Shown: one piece after another, positions 15,860-23,160 of the stretch | How positions within the stretch are numbered: the first letter of the stretch is position 1 | How the letters are laid out: each line of letters begins with the position of its first letter | Source: Thermoproteota archaeon | GTDB taxonomy: Archaea; Thermoproteota; Thermoprotei; Gearchaeales; Gearchaeaceae | Assembly: GCA_021324265.1 (NCBI GenBank) | Contig: JAJPJK010000003.1 | Coordinates: 1-38,798, forward strand | Reading direction: 5' to 3' | Length of the DNA stretch: 38,798 nt | Made by a program: the position numbers and the translations under genes | Notes under the pieces: model-generated | The model's input: the letters and a program-made list of their open reading frames with translations, nothing else | Database searches by the model: none | Told to the model about the DNA's origin: nothing

Positions 15860-16155
15860 ATTTCCTCACCGGCCATCTTAAATATCTTTTCAAGGATTTT
15901 AATTTTAAGTAGGGCAATGTTTGTTGGAAAGTATAAAGAACCATATTTATTTTTTATGGGGTTTTCAACAAGTTTATTCTCTTCCAATACTCTTATATGG
16001 TGTTCAACAGTCTTATAATCAAGGCCTAATTTATATGAAATTTGATTTATATTCATCGGTTTATTTAAAAGCTCTTTCATAATTTTCATCCTGTTGACTC
16101 CACCTCTACTACCAATGAATACCCAAAACCAAATTTTTTCATATTCATCATGCAT
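15856..16155 (-). CDS. ArsR-like winged-helix transcription regulator
   Basis: 99 residues. The GSRGGVNRMKIMKELL start, followed by MNINQISYKLGLDYKTVEHHIRVLEENKLV, is a textbook winged helix-turn-helix of the archaeal ArsR/HTH_20 type, with the recognition helix at about 45-60. No metal-binding cysteines are present, so it is not a metal sensor of the classical kind. It overlaps the downstream membrane-protein gene by 4 nt. An AT-rich element (TTTAATATAA) lies just upstream of the ATG. It probably regulates its own operon and perhaps the adjacent SnoaL-type gene (inference). Confidence 0.85.
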   Translation of the reverse strand: MHDEYEKIWFWVFIGSRGGVNRMKIMKELLNKPMNINQISYKLGLDYKTVEHHIRVLEENKLVENPIKNKYGSLYFPTNIALLKIKILEKIFKMAGEEI

Positions 16156-16216
16156 TAAGGTCGAGCATTATATTAAATTTTAGGAAAATAAAAAATTGTT
16201 TGTTTTTAAATTTCAT

Positions 16217-17230
16217 TTAAGGTGCAGCGACTTGGCTCAAAGGACCGGTTTTATCTACCTTGAATGTTTCAGACATGATGCTAAGTTGGTACTGTCCTGT
16301 ATGAGCGTTGAAGGTTACTTTGTAAACTATTGTATAGCCCACGTTTATGTAGAAGAACTGGCTCTGATTTGTTGCTCTTTGTACAACGAACTGAATTGTG
16401 GAATTTACAGTAACGGCGTTGCCGTTTATCGTAACCAGTGGAGTGTAGGCCGAATAGAACCAGACCGCGGACCATATACTGAAGAACTTGTTCCAAACGC
16501 CTTCTATTGAAGTGTAACCTGTATAGGTACCATTTAGCGCACCCCCTATCCAGTATAAGACGGAATTATTGGCATACTGCTGCATTACTAAAGAGATATT
16601 TTCTATTGAAATCGCATTCCAGTGGGAGTATGCGTTATTGAGAGCAGCATTGATTAAGGCATCATTCTGGTTTTCGCTTGAGAATCCTGCACCTTTAACT
16701 GCCCATACTTCGTGGTCTATCAGCCATTGGCCTCCAGTATTAATGTAGTCCAATTTATAATCTATATTCAGGTATTGTACCTGATAGTTTTCTTTCGCTG
16801 GAGTAACCACGAACTGAACTAATGCACTAACATTGGCAGTATTCTCATTCACGGTTACGGAAGGATTTATGGCATAGAACCAGACCGCGGACCATAGGCC
16901 AAAGAACTTGTTCCAAACGCTTTCTATCGATGAGATGCCGTTGTAAGTTCCACTGAGCGCTCCACCTACCCAGTCTAATGTTGCATTTGTTGTATACTGT
17001 TTGGCTAGTAAAGAAAGATTTTCTATTGAAATATAGTTCCAGTGTGACAAAGCATCGCTAAGTACAACGTATGATTGCTGGTTAGAATATTGGGAATTTA
17101 GTGTTTCGTAGTTTGTATTTACTGTAGAATACTGCATGTAATAATATGCTGTAAGCCCCGCCAACACCAGGGTCAATGCTATAAAGGCAATCGCTACATA
17201 CATCCAAGCAGGGTTTTTTGCTTGAGACAT
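16217..17230 (-). CDS. Membrane-anchored protein with two tandem SnoaL-like domains
   Basis: 337 residues from the ATG at 17230 (a TTG just before it is less likely). Residues about 8-32 form an N-terminal anchor helix, and the rest faces outward. Two copies of a roughly 120-residue domain follow, with matching blocks SHWNYISIENLSLLAKQY / SHWNAISIENISLVMQQY and SVWNKFFGLWSAVWFYA / GVWNKFFSIWSAVWFYS. The fold pattern (helix, W-x-GG, SIE-x-VWNKFF, beta strands) suits NTF2/SnoaL-like proteins. Many N-x-S/T sites fit a glycosylated exterior protein. No catalytic residues are certain. A TATA-like CTTAAATT lies at about -27. Confidence 0.75.
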   Translation of the reverse strand: MSQAKNPAWMYVAIAFIALTLVLAGLTAYYYMQYSTVNTNYETLNSQYSNQQSYVVLSDALSHWNYISIENLSLLAKQYTTNATLDWVGGALSGTYNGISSIESVWNKFFGLWSAVWFYAINPSVTVNENTANVSALVQFVVTPAKENYQVQYLNIDYKLDYINTGGQWLIDHEVWAVKGAGFSSENQNDALINAALNNAYSHWNAISIENISLVMQQYANNSVLYWIGGALNGTYTGYTSIEGVWNKFFSIWSAVWFYSAYTPLVTINGNAVTVNSTIQFVVQRATNQSQFFYINVGYTIVYKVTFNAHTGQYQLSIMSETFKVDKTGPLSQVAAP

Positions 17231-17252
17231 CAATCTTATTCCCTTTATGAAC

Positions 17253-17262
17253 GAAATTTAAG
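17253..17262 (-). promoter_or_regulatory. TATA-like box of the SnoaL-type gene
   Basis: Minus-strand CTTAAATTTC is centred about 27 nt before the ATG at 17230, which supports that start. Confidence 0.4.
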
Positions 17263-17541
17263 ACTTTTCCCAGTTTATTCCCAAATCTATACATTTTTAA
17301 ATCTATTTCACTGGCATTATTTAGCCTTCGAATAGTGTCAGAATGGATAATCTCATTGATTTTTGATTTAGCACGCTTAGCAACGAATTTTAGGAACCCT
17401 TGCGAATTCAATGAAAAAGTTAAGAACAGAATTAGTTCCATATGCTTTCCTTGAGCTTCATTTTAGCTATCGTTTCAAAGTAATTTATAAAGAATAATAT
17501 CAGCCTCAATTTGAGCCATTTCAATTGATAAGCTTTAGATT
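17263..17541. other. Spacer without recognisable gene
   Basis: Minus-strand frames here give short basic peptides broken by stops, and a longer frame across 17082-17441 overlaps the SnoaL gene in another phase. They may be worn remains of a gene, but I recognise nothing in them. Confidence 0.35.
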
Positions 17542-18015
17542 TCAAAGATATTTTTTACAGTATGTCTTTATTAAATTATCAGTTATATTATATTCTCCAT
17601 TTATTTTCTCAGCGATACTTAAATCAACGAGGCTATTCAAGATTCTAGAAAGCGTTGAGTTTGTTATGCTTATAGAAATTCCTGTTGTAGATAACTCTAA
17701 CCCCTTATATTCTTAATGTAATCTAGCAATTTCTTCCATTTTGAAATTGCGTTGGTTAAAGATTCTGTGAAAGTTCTGTAAAAGGATTTTATTGGAATAT
17801 CCTTCTATTTCGAACTTTCTAGCATCGATATATAAGTAAGGGTTTTCTAGCTCATTCAAGCATGTTTTCAATAAAGAAGTCTTTCCTATTCTCCTTATGC
17901 CTAGAATAGTTATAATGGGCAAAGGATAGTTCAAAGTTTTTAAGATTTTGCTGAGTTCCTCTTCTCTATCGAAAAGCTTAGACCTTTTCTCTTTTGGCCT
18001 CAAATCAAATAGCGT
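17542..18015 (-). pseudogene. Archaeal ATPase (PF01637-like) with large internal deletion
   Basis: The 5' half encodes the usual opening of these ATPases: LFDLRPKEKRSKLFDREEEL, then the P-loop GIRRIGKTSLL and YLYIDARKFEIEGY. After about 115 residues the sequence jumps to a C-terminal winged helix, with WKKLLDYIKNIRG in one frame and ISITNSTLSRILNSLVDLSI then NGEYNITDNLI in the original frame after an in-frame TAA at 17713. The segment with Walker B and the sensors, several hundred bases in intact relatives, is missing. The gene is therefore dead. Two copies of a 16-bp palindrome lie just upstream. The exact start is unclear because no ATG precedes LFDLRP closely. Confidence 0.75.
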
Positions 18016-18016
18016 A

Positions 18017-18051
18017 GTATCACCCCTGATACTAAGTATCACCCCTGATAC
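18017..18051. repeat. Twin 16-bp palindromes (operator-like)
   Basis: GTATCACCCCTGATAC occurs at 18017-18032 and again at 18036-18051, with a 3-nt spacer. Each unit is an inverted repeat GTATCA-N4-TGATAC, and the centres are 19 bp apart. They sit immediately before the coding part of the ATPase pseudogene, where an operator or transcript hairpin would be expected. Confidence 0.6.
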
Positions 18052-18154
18052 AGAGTTTGCACAGCCTCCTGAGAATTGGAAAGAGATCCTCATGAACTTT
18101 AAAAAAGCATTAGAGAATGAGGCGAAAGATTTTGAAAATTACTTAAGGGATTAA

Positions 18155-18995
18155 GAAGAATAGCTATCTGAAATCCGCTTTCCTCTTTCATGGTGTTATT
18201 AGAGTTACTCAGATATCACATATTTTTGATCATGAACTTAATTTTTAGAAAATTTCTCAAGTGGAAGGGCCAATTTTAAATATACTTACTGGGCTTGTGC
18301 GACGACGGTAAGAAGTCTAATTCCTGTTATACTAGTCACCAATAACATGTTGGGAGTATTCTAACTTTACACTTTTTGTTAAGCGTATCCTTATGTCTTA
18401 TCGTATTGTCCTTATGACGAGAATGGCAAGGGGACAGATAATGTATAGAGCAATATCTGTTGGATCTAACAATCCTGCTACATCAAATAATACAAATACC
18501 GAAAAGAAACTCAAGGTGTTTACAGAGTAAGATATTCCGGTCATTTTATCCACACGAACTACGAAGAATGCTTAGTATACTAAGACCTGATAAGCTAATT
18601 CCTATCCACACAAAAAAATCCTAAACTCGTCTCCAGTTTTGCGAAATCGATCAATTTTTCCTCTTAATCTTCAACCTTATAATAAGCACTTAATCGCATA
18701 ATTAATACACTTACATAACTACTTATCTAAACATTTAGAACTTTTTGGGCCTATATTTTATAAAATTCAAATTGAATTCTAAAAAAGATATTAACTTTTA
18801 TCTTCTTAGAAATAATAAGCTGTATAGAAATACCGCACCTACTTAATATTCTTAAGGAAATATGAATATATGCGGTTAGAATCTTTTAACGTCCGAGGAA
18901 AATGCCCATGGTGCAAAGGGGGAGTTATAATATTATTCTAGGTATTCTGGGAAGTAATATAAAAAACAAGTAGCTTTGATATGTTAAACTTTAGG
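18155..18995. other. Long gene-poor region
   Basis: Apart from the membrane-protein relic at 18398-18611, no frame here has good coding character. The stretch is AT-rich, and stops are frequent on both strands. No tRNA or obvious structured RNA was found by eye. Confidence 0.4.
18398..18611 (-). pseudogene. Frameshifted small membrane protein
   Basis: A minus-strand GTG frame gives WIGISLSGLSIL, then a shift near 18570 moves to a frame reading AFFVVRVDKMTGISYSVNTL, LSFFSVFVLFDVAGLLD and IALYIICPLAILVIRTIR before the stop. Together they make a protein with about three spans. Its shape (a span, a basic loop, F-SVFV, D-ALYII and a basic end) resembles the ArsR-partner membrane protein at 15575-15859. 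Another T-run shift may join a short basic leader upstream. It looks like a decayed member of the same kind of family. Confidence 0.35.
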
Positions 18996-19427
18996 TTAGT
19001 ATTCTAGCTTTAATACTTTATATTCCACTCTTTTATTTAATACCGCATCTCTTACGGCTTCTTCAGCCTTGTTAGTTCTGCTCTTTCCGCTCTTTACTTC
19101 CAAAAATATTATGTTTATCTTGTCTCCGCCCTCCAAGTTGCTATAACCATCGAATATTATATAATCTATAGGAGTACCGATGAATCTTGCATCAGAAGCG
19201 TTATATTCAAAGCCCGGTAACAACGGTGCTAATTGCTCACTTATTTTGCCTTTTAGGGTACTCCTACTTCTTTCTAAAGTTTCTTTCTTTATCTTCTCTT
19301 TCTCCTGTTCAATCCTTTCCTTAAGTTCGACGCTAAACTCTCTTTTGACTATTTCCCTAAGTAAAATATAACCTATAACAATTCCTGCAAAAAAGCTTAC
19401 AATTATGCCTATTAATATTTCTAGCAT
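18996..19427 (-). CDS. Membrane-anchored Hjc-like endonuclease (Endonuc_Holl family)
   Basis: 143 residues. An N-terminal span (about 3-24) is followed by a charged coiled coil (about 28-65), then a PD-(D/E)xK-type core: the Asp in GTPIDYIIFDG and the ExK in IIFLEVKSGKSR. This order matches the archaeal/bacterial family annotated as endonuclease related to Holliday junction resolvase (PF10107). The real substrate is not known. Leaderless from the ATG at 19427, with the TATA box ATTTAAAT at -27. Confidence 0.8.
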   Translation of the reverse strand: MLEILIGIIVSFFAGIVIGYILLREIVKREFSVELKERIEQEKEKIKKETLERSRSTLKGKISEQLAPLLPGFEYNASDARFIGTPIDYIIFDGYSNLEGGDKINIIFLEVKSGKSRTNKAEEAVRDAVLNKRVEYKVLKLEY

Positions 19428-19449
19428 GCTACATTGTATTTTATTCTCT

Positions 19450-19457
19450 ATTTAAAT
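19450..19457 (-). promoter_or_regulatory. TATA box of the Hjc-like nuclease gene
   Basis: ATTTAAAT is centred about 27 nt before the ATG at 19427. Confidence 0.6.
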
Positions 19458-19558
19458 ATTACTTAACATTTTTAATTGATAACAAAGATAACATGCCTTA
19501 TATTATTTTATAGTTGGAACTTCGATGAAAAAATTTAATCCCCCGATCGAGGCTTAGC

Positions 19559-19574
19559 ACCGAATCTTTTCGGT
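19559..19574. promoter_or_regulatory. Inverted repeat upstream of the ferredoxin TATA box
   Basis: ACCGAA-TCTT-TTCGGT is a perfect 6-bp inverted repeat ending 5 nt before the TATA box at 19580, next to the BRE position. It could be an activator or repressor site. It lies outside the leaderless message, so an RNA hairpin role is unlikely. Confidence 0.35.
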
Positions 19575-19579
19575 ATACC

Positions 19580-19587
19580 TTTATATT
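19580..19587 (+). promoter_or_regulatory. TATA box of the ferredoxin gene
   Basis: TTTATATT is centred about 27 nt before the ATG at 19610. Confidence 0.65.
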
Positions 19588-19609
19588 CGATTCAAAGGAT
19601 CTTGAGCTT

Positions 19610-20053
19610 ATGACGAGGCCCGTAGATTACAAGCCAAAGCCGATAGATCCAGATGTGCTAAATAAGCCCGATGAATATCCTGTAACGGGCGAATACATGG
19701 GCATAAAGATAAGAGCGGGAGGAATGCAGAGGCTCGATGCGGATGGAAAGCCATATCCGACACAGCTTGGGATTTATGGAACTATTGTCATGGTGGATTT
19801 CGAGGCATGCGTGGCAGATGGAGTATGCATGGATGTCTGCCCCGTAAATGTTTTCGAATGGTTCCTGAATCCAGGGAAGGCAGGAACGAATAATGATCGC
19901 ATCATAGATCCCAACAAGCCCGAGGATAAGGAGCTCTGGGAGAAATACAGAACAGATAAGGCATTTCCGATAAGAGAAACGAACTGTATATATTGTTTGG
20001 CGTGTGAAGTTGGTTGCCCTACGAAAGCTATAAAAATCAACCAACCTGTATAA
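19610..20053 (+). CDS. 7Fe-type dicluster ferredoxin, zinc-ferredoxin family without Zn ligands
   Basis: 147 residues, longer than the roughly 103-residue Sulfolobus protein. Cluster motif 1 is C67-x2-D70-x2-C73-x3-C77-P, where Asp replaces the second Cys, predicting a [3Fe-4S] centre. Motif 2 is C126-x2-C129-x2-C132-x3-C136-P for a [4Fe-4S] centre. The N-terminal extension aligns with the zinc-binding segment of Sulfolobus ferredoxin (VTGEYMGIKI against VVGEH-GHKV; LGIYGTIV against LGIHGTIV), but all three zinc His are Tyr, Ile and Tyr here. About 30 extra residues lie between the motifs (NPGKAGTNNDRIIDPNKPED onward). The likely role is electron acceptor for 2-oxoacid:ferredoxin oxidoreductases in the cytoplasm. 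Confidence 0.93.
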   Translation: MTRPVDYKPKPIDPDVLNKPDEYPVTGEYMGIKIRAGGMQRLDADGKPYPTQLGIYGTIVMVDFEACVADGVCMDVCPVNVFEWFLNPGKAGTNNDRIIDPNKPEDKELWEKYRTDKAFPIRETNCIYCLACEVGCPTKAIKINQPV

Positions 20054-20441
20054 ATATTAAAACTTTTTCTTGTATTTTTCCAATTAAATTAAGATAAGAG
20101 CTACTTTATTTTATATTTAAGAAAATTCATACTAATCCCAAATGAGTATTAAGATTAAAATTCAAGCGCGAAGTTTTTCAGGATTTAGTTTAGTTTATTC
20201 TTTTAATTTTTTAATGACATTTGGTTAGATTAATTCTTATTGAGATTAGGAACTTATATAATGATTTTAGGGTTTTGTGGTAAGGTTTTTGAGTGTTGCT
20301 TTGATTTATTGTCTAGTGAGCAATATCGGTATATTGTCTCCATTCTAAACTTTTGCAAATGGCTTTTGCAGTATTTCCTATCTAGACCAGAGCAATTCAT
20401 GGCGGAAATATATTTAAGATCCAATTTTAACTCTATTATTT
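20054..20441. other. Intergenic region after the ferredoxin gene
   Basis: It begins with a T-rich tract (ACTTTTTCTTGTATTTTTCC, about 20060-20080) that may end the ferredoxin transcript. A plus frame at 20240-20467 has poor coding character and runs into the next gene, so I see no gene in the rest. Confidence 0.4.
20410..20418 (+). promoter_or_regulatory. TATA-like box of the AAA_14 ATPase gene
   Basis: TATTTAAGA is centred about 28 nt before the ATG at 20442, consistent with a leaderless start. Confidence 0.5.
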
Positions 20442-21680
20442 ATGGAGTATTATCCAAGATTAATTGAAGAAAAATTGGAAAACATGATTGGCAGAAAAGA
20501 ATACTTGATAATAAAAGGCCCAAGACAGGCCGGAAAAACTACGCTTATGCTTCACCTTAAGAATAAGTATGGTGGTCATTATATCACGCTTGAAGATTTC
20601 GATATTCTTGATACGTTTGAGAGAGATACTAAAGCCTTCGCAGAGCGCTTTCTTGATAAGAGATTGCTCTTCATAGATGAGATACAATATTCACAAAATG
20701 CTGGCAAGAACTTGAAGCTTTTATATGATCTCTATTCAGACAGATTGAAATTAGTTTTGAGCGGTTCTGGGTCTTTCGATATAAAGGAAAACATTGGCAA
20801 ATATCTCGTAGGCCGGTGCCTTTATTTTGAGCTTTTCCCTTTGTGCTTCGAGGAGTTTGTTTTATGGAAGAAAAAGGATCTTTACAAGATATATCGAGAA
20901 GCTAAGCAGGCTTTGATTGATTTCATAATGGGTAACAGAGCTGAGATACGAATAGCTTTCGCCAAGGAGTTTCAGAGTTTATTCGAGGAATACTTGATCT
21001 ATGGAGGTTTTCCTGCAATTGTAAAAGAGCCTAGCATAGAATTGAAGGAAGAGCTATTGAAAAATCTCGCGAGGACCTATTTGGAAAAGGATGTCTTCTT
21101 CTTTTTCGATATAAGGCATCTCGAAAAGTTTCGCATGTTAATGAGATATCTGGCCTTTAATATCGGCTCAATCATAGAGTATTCTTCTCTTGCTCAGGAG
21201 GCTCGTGTGGATTATAAGACTCTTGTGAATTACATTTCTATCTTGAACAATACCTACATCATATTTCCCGTAAGTCCTTATAGAAGAAATTTAGCCACAG
21301 AGCTCAAAAAAGCCAAAAAGCTGTATTTCGTGGATACAGGTTTAAGAAATTCCATTATAGGTGATTTCAGCGAGATAAGCAAGAGGGAGTATGATAAGTC
21401 TAAACTTTATGAGAATTTCGTTTTCAACGAGCTTAGAATGATCTTCAAGGATATTCATTACTGGAGAACCACAGGAAAAGCGGAAGTTGATTTCGTTTTA
21501 AATATAAACAGCGATGTAGTTCCAGTAGAGGTGAAGTCAAAACCCAAGCTGGAACGAAGCCTATATAGTTTCTTTGAAAGTTACAAACCTAAAAGAGCGT
21601 TGATATTAAACGAGAGTGAACTTGGCATGGAAACAATAAAGGGCGTTGATGTTCTCTTTGCTCCAATATATCTGATTTAG
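20442..21680 (+). CDS. AAA_14 / DUF4143 family ATPase
   Basis: 412 residues, a common archaeal and bacterial ATPase. Walker A GPRQAGKTT is at 26-34, Walker B LLFIDEIQ near 84, the sensor LVLSGSGS near 113 and the ELFPLCFEEF signature after it. The C-terminal DUF4143 half carries a nuclease-like strand pair (AEVDFVLN...PVEVKSK, near 355-375) shaped like a PD-(D/E)xK core. The family is linked to mobile or selfish DNA and toxin-antitoxin contexts, but its action is not established. The desaturase-like gene starts 48 nt downstream. Confidence 0.88.
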   Translation: MEYYPRLIEEKLENMIGRKEYLIIKGPRQAGKTTLMLHLKNKYGGHYITLEDFDILDTFERDTKAFAERFLDKRLLFIDEIQYSQNAGKNLKLLYDLYSDRLKLVLSGSGSFDIKENIGKYLVGRCLYFELFPLCFEEFVLWKKKDLYKIYREAKQALIDFIMGNRAEIRIAFAKEFQSLFEEYLIYGGFPAIVKEPSIELKEELLKNLARTYLEKDVFFFFDIRHLEKFRMLMRYLAFNIGSIIEYSSLAQEARVDYKTLVNYISILNNTYIIFPVSPYRRNLATELKKAKKLYFVDTGLRNSIIGDFSEISKREYDKSKLYENFVFNELRMIFKDIHYWRTTGKAEVDFVLNINSDVVPVEVKSKPKLERSLYSFFESYKPKRALILNESELGMETIKGVDVLFAPIYLI

Positions 21681-21728
21681 AGGCTTACAAAAATAATAGT
21701 AGGCTAGTCCTTAGAAAGTATAGAAATT

Positions 21729-23018
21729 ATGAAGGAATTCGATGTTGTAATAATAGGTGCAGGCCACAACGGCCTTGTTGCAGCGAACTATTTGGCAAAG
21801 CATGGTCTTAACGTCGCAGTCTTTGAGTACAGGAGCAAGCCTGGCGGTCTAGTCGAGACTGCTGAATATAAGGGCGTTAAATATTCAAGATTATCATATT
21901 CGCTTGGTCTTTTCCCTAAAAAAATAAAGGATGAGCTAGGGATAGATTTCCCTACTTTTGAATCGAATATTACAGAAATTTTTGTTACTGATGATGGAAA
22001 GGTAGTAAAGATATGGAGGGAAAGAAGTAAAAGAATTGAGAGCTTCGTATCTTTAGGGCAAACTAGATATAAAGAGCTCGAGAATCTCATTTCGTCCTAT
22101 AAGCTTTTCTTAGAGAAAGAGGTACTCTTTAGAACGTATCCAATGAGCTTTGAGGATTTCAAGTATAAGCTTGAATCAAAAGGTCTTAGCATTTTCCTAG
22201 AAAATACAAGAAAATTTCTTCATGAGTTTATAGACGAAACTTATCATCCTTTTTTTCATCAATGGTTCCTAATGGATTTCCCTGCATATATAATGGGCTA
22301 TTATTTCAGCTGGGACTGGAAACTTGTAAAGGGAGGTATTGGAACAGTTGCAAATATACTTTACAAGAGAGCAAAAGAGTTCGGCACTGAATTCTTCTTC
22401 AACGAAAAAGTAGAGGAGATAGTTTTTGATGAGAAAGTCAGAGGAATAAGAACTAATAAAGAATACATACATGCAAGAAATGTGCTCCATGCAGCAAGTC
22501 CTGTGCTTTTAAATGACCTAACAAGGGGAGCACTCAAAGTTCATCATCCTGGCTTCAGATATGGTTGGGTGAAGACAAACGTAATATTAAGAGAATGGCC
22601 AAAGCTACCAGAATATATGAAAGAGCATCCTGAGATATTGCATTGCTTGCCAATCGGTGAGGTTGCGATCTCATCTATGATCGATGATATGGGAGGTAAA
22701 GTGATGAGTGTTATGGGAAGCTTAGAAGAAACAAAGGAATTTTTCCCCGACATAGAAAAGAATGCGATCTTCATAGAAGAGTTAACCGCTAAAGATATTG
22801 AGAAAGAATTCAATCTTCCTTTCGGAGATATGAATCACCTGCCTATGTCTCAAAAATATCTGTTTGATAATAGGCCTGTTAAAGGCTGGGGTTACACTAC
22901 GCCCATTCAAGGATTATACATTACAGGTTCAGGCACGCATCCAGGGGGTCAAATAACAGGGATACCTGGAAGAAATGCAGCGCTAAAGATTTTAGAAAGT
23001 TTCAAAAAAGTTCTTTAA
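21729..23018 (+). CDS. Phytoene-desaturase-like FAD oxidoreductase
   Basis: 429 residues with the Rossmann FAD motif VIIGAGHNGLVAANYLAKHG (about 7-26) and the dinucleotide follow-up KPGGLVET. The C-terminal FAD segment GLYITGSGTHPGGQITGIPG is typical of the phytoene dehydrogenase/CrtI and PYROXD2 group. The protein is shorter than standard CrtI (about 490-510), so a related desaturase, isomerase or amine-oxidase-like activity is possible. No other carotenoid gene is in the window. It follows the ATPase gene by 48 nt and has no clear TATA at the usual distance, so read-through is possible. Confidence 0.8.
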   Translation: MKEFDVVIIGAGHNGLVAANYLAKHGLNVAVFEYRSKPGGLVETAEYKGVKYSRLSYSLGLFPKKIKDELGIDFPTFESNITEIFVTDDGKVVKIWRERSKRIESFVSLGQTRYKELENLISSYKLFLEKEVLFRTYPMSFEDFKYKLESKGLSIFLENTRKFLHEFIDETYHPFFHQWFLMDFPAYIMGYYFSWDWKLVKGGIGTVANILYKRAKEFGTEFFFNEKVEEIVFDEKVRGIRTNKEYIHARNVLHAASPVLLNDLTRGALKVHHPGFRYGWVKTNVILREWPKLPEYMKEHPEILHCLPIGEVAISSMIDDMGGKVMSVMGSLEETKEFFPDIEKNAIFIEELTAKDIEKEFNLPFGDMNHLPMSQKYLFDNRPVKGWGYTTPIQGLYITGSGTHPGGQITGIPGRNAALKILESFKKVL

Positions 23019-23132
23019 ATTTGGCGAAAACATATGTAATTTAAGAAATAGTCCGATTAAACAGAAAGTGAATTTTGTATTAATGAATTGCAAAATTAAG
23101 ATAAAGCTTAGCATTCAAATCTAGGAGAAAAA

Positions 23133-23140
23133 TTTATAAG
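23133..23140 (+). promoter_or_regulatory. TATA box of the beta-helix protein gene
   Basis: TTTATAAG is centred about 25 nt before the ATG at 23161. Confidence 0.55.
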
Positions 23141-23160
23141 TATAAATAACTAATAATTTC

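Noticed and set aside
17082-17441. Minus 119-codon frame overlapping the SnoaL gene
   Set aside because: Its second half is the SnoaL gene in the wrong phase and its first half shows no known family; SnoaL has a better start and promoter.
18017-18051. CRISPR-like repeat
   Set aside because: Only two copies with a 3-nt spacer, each palindromic; no spacer-length units and no cas genes.
20240-20467. Plus 75-codon frame before the AAA_14 ATPase
   Set aside because: Runs out of phase into the ATPase gene and across its TATA box; Cys/Phe-rich with no recognised pattern.
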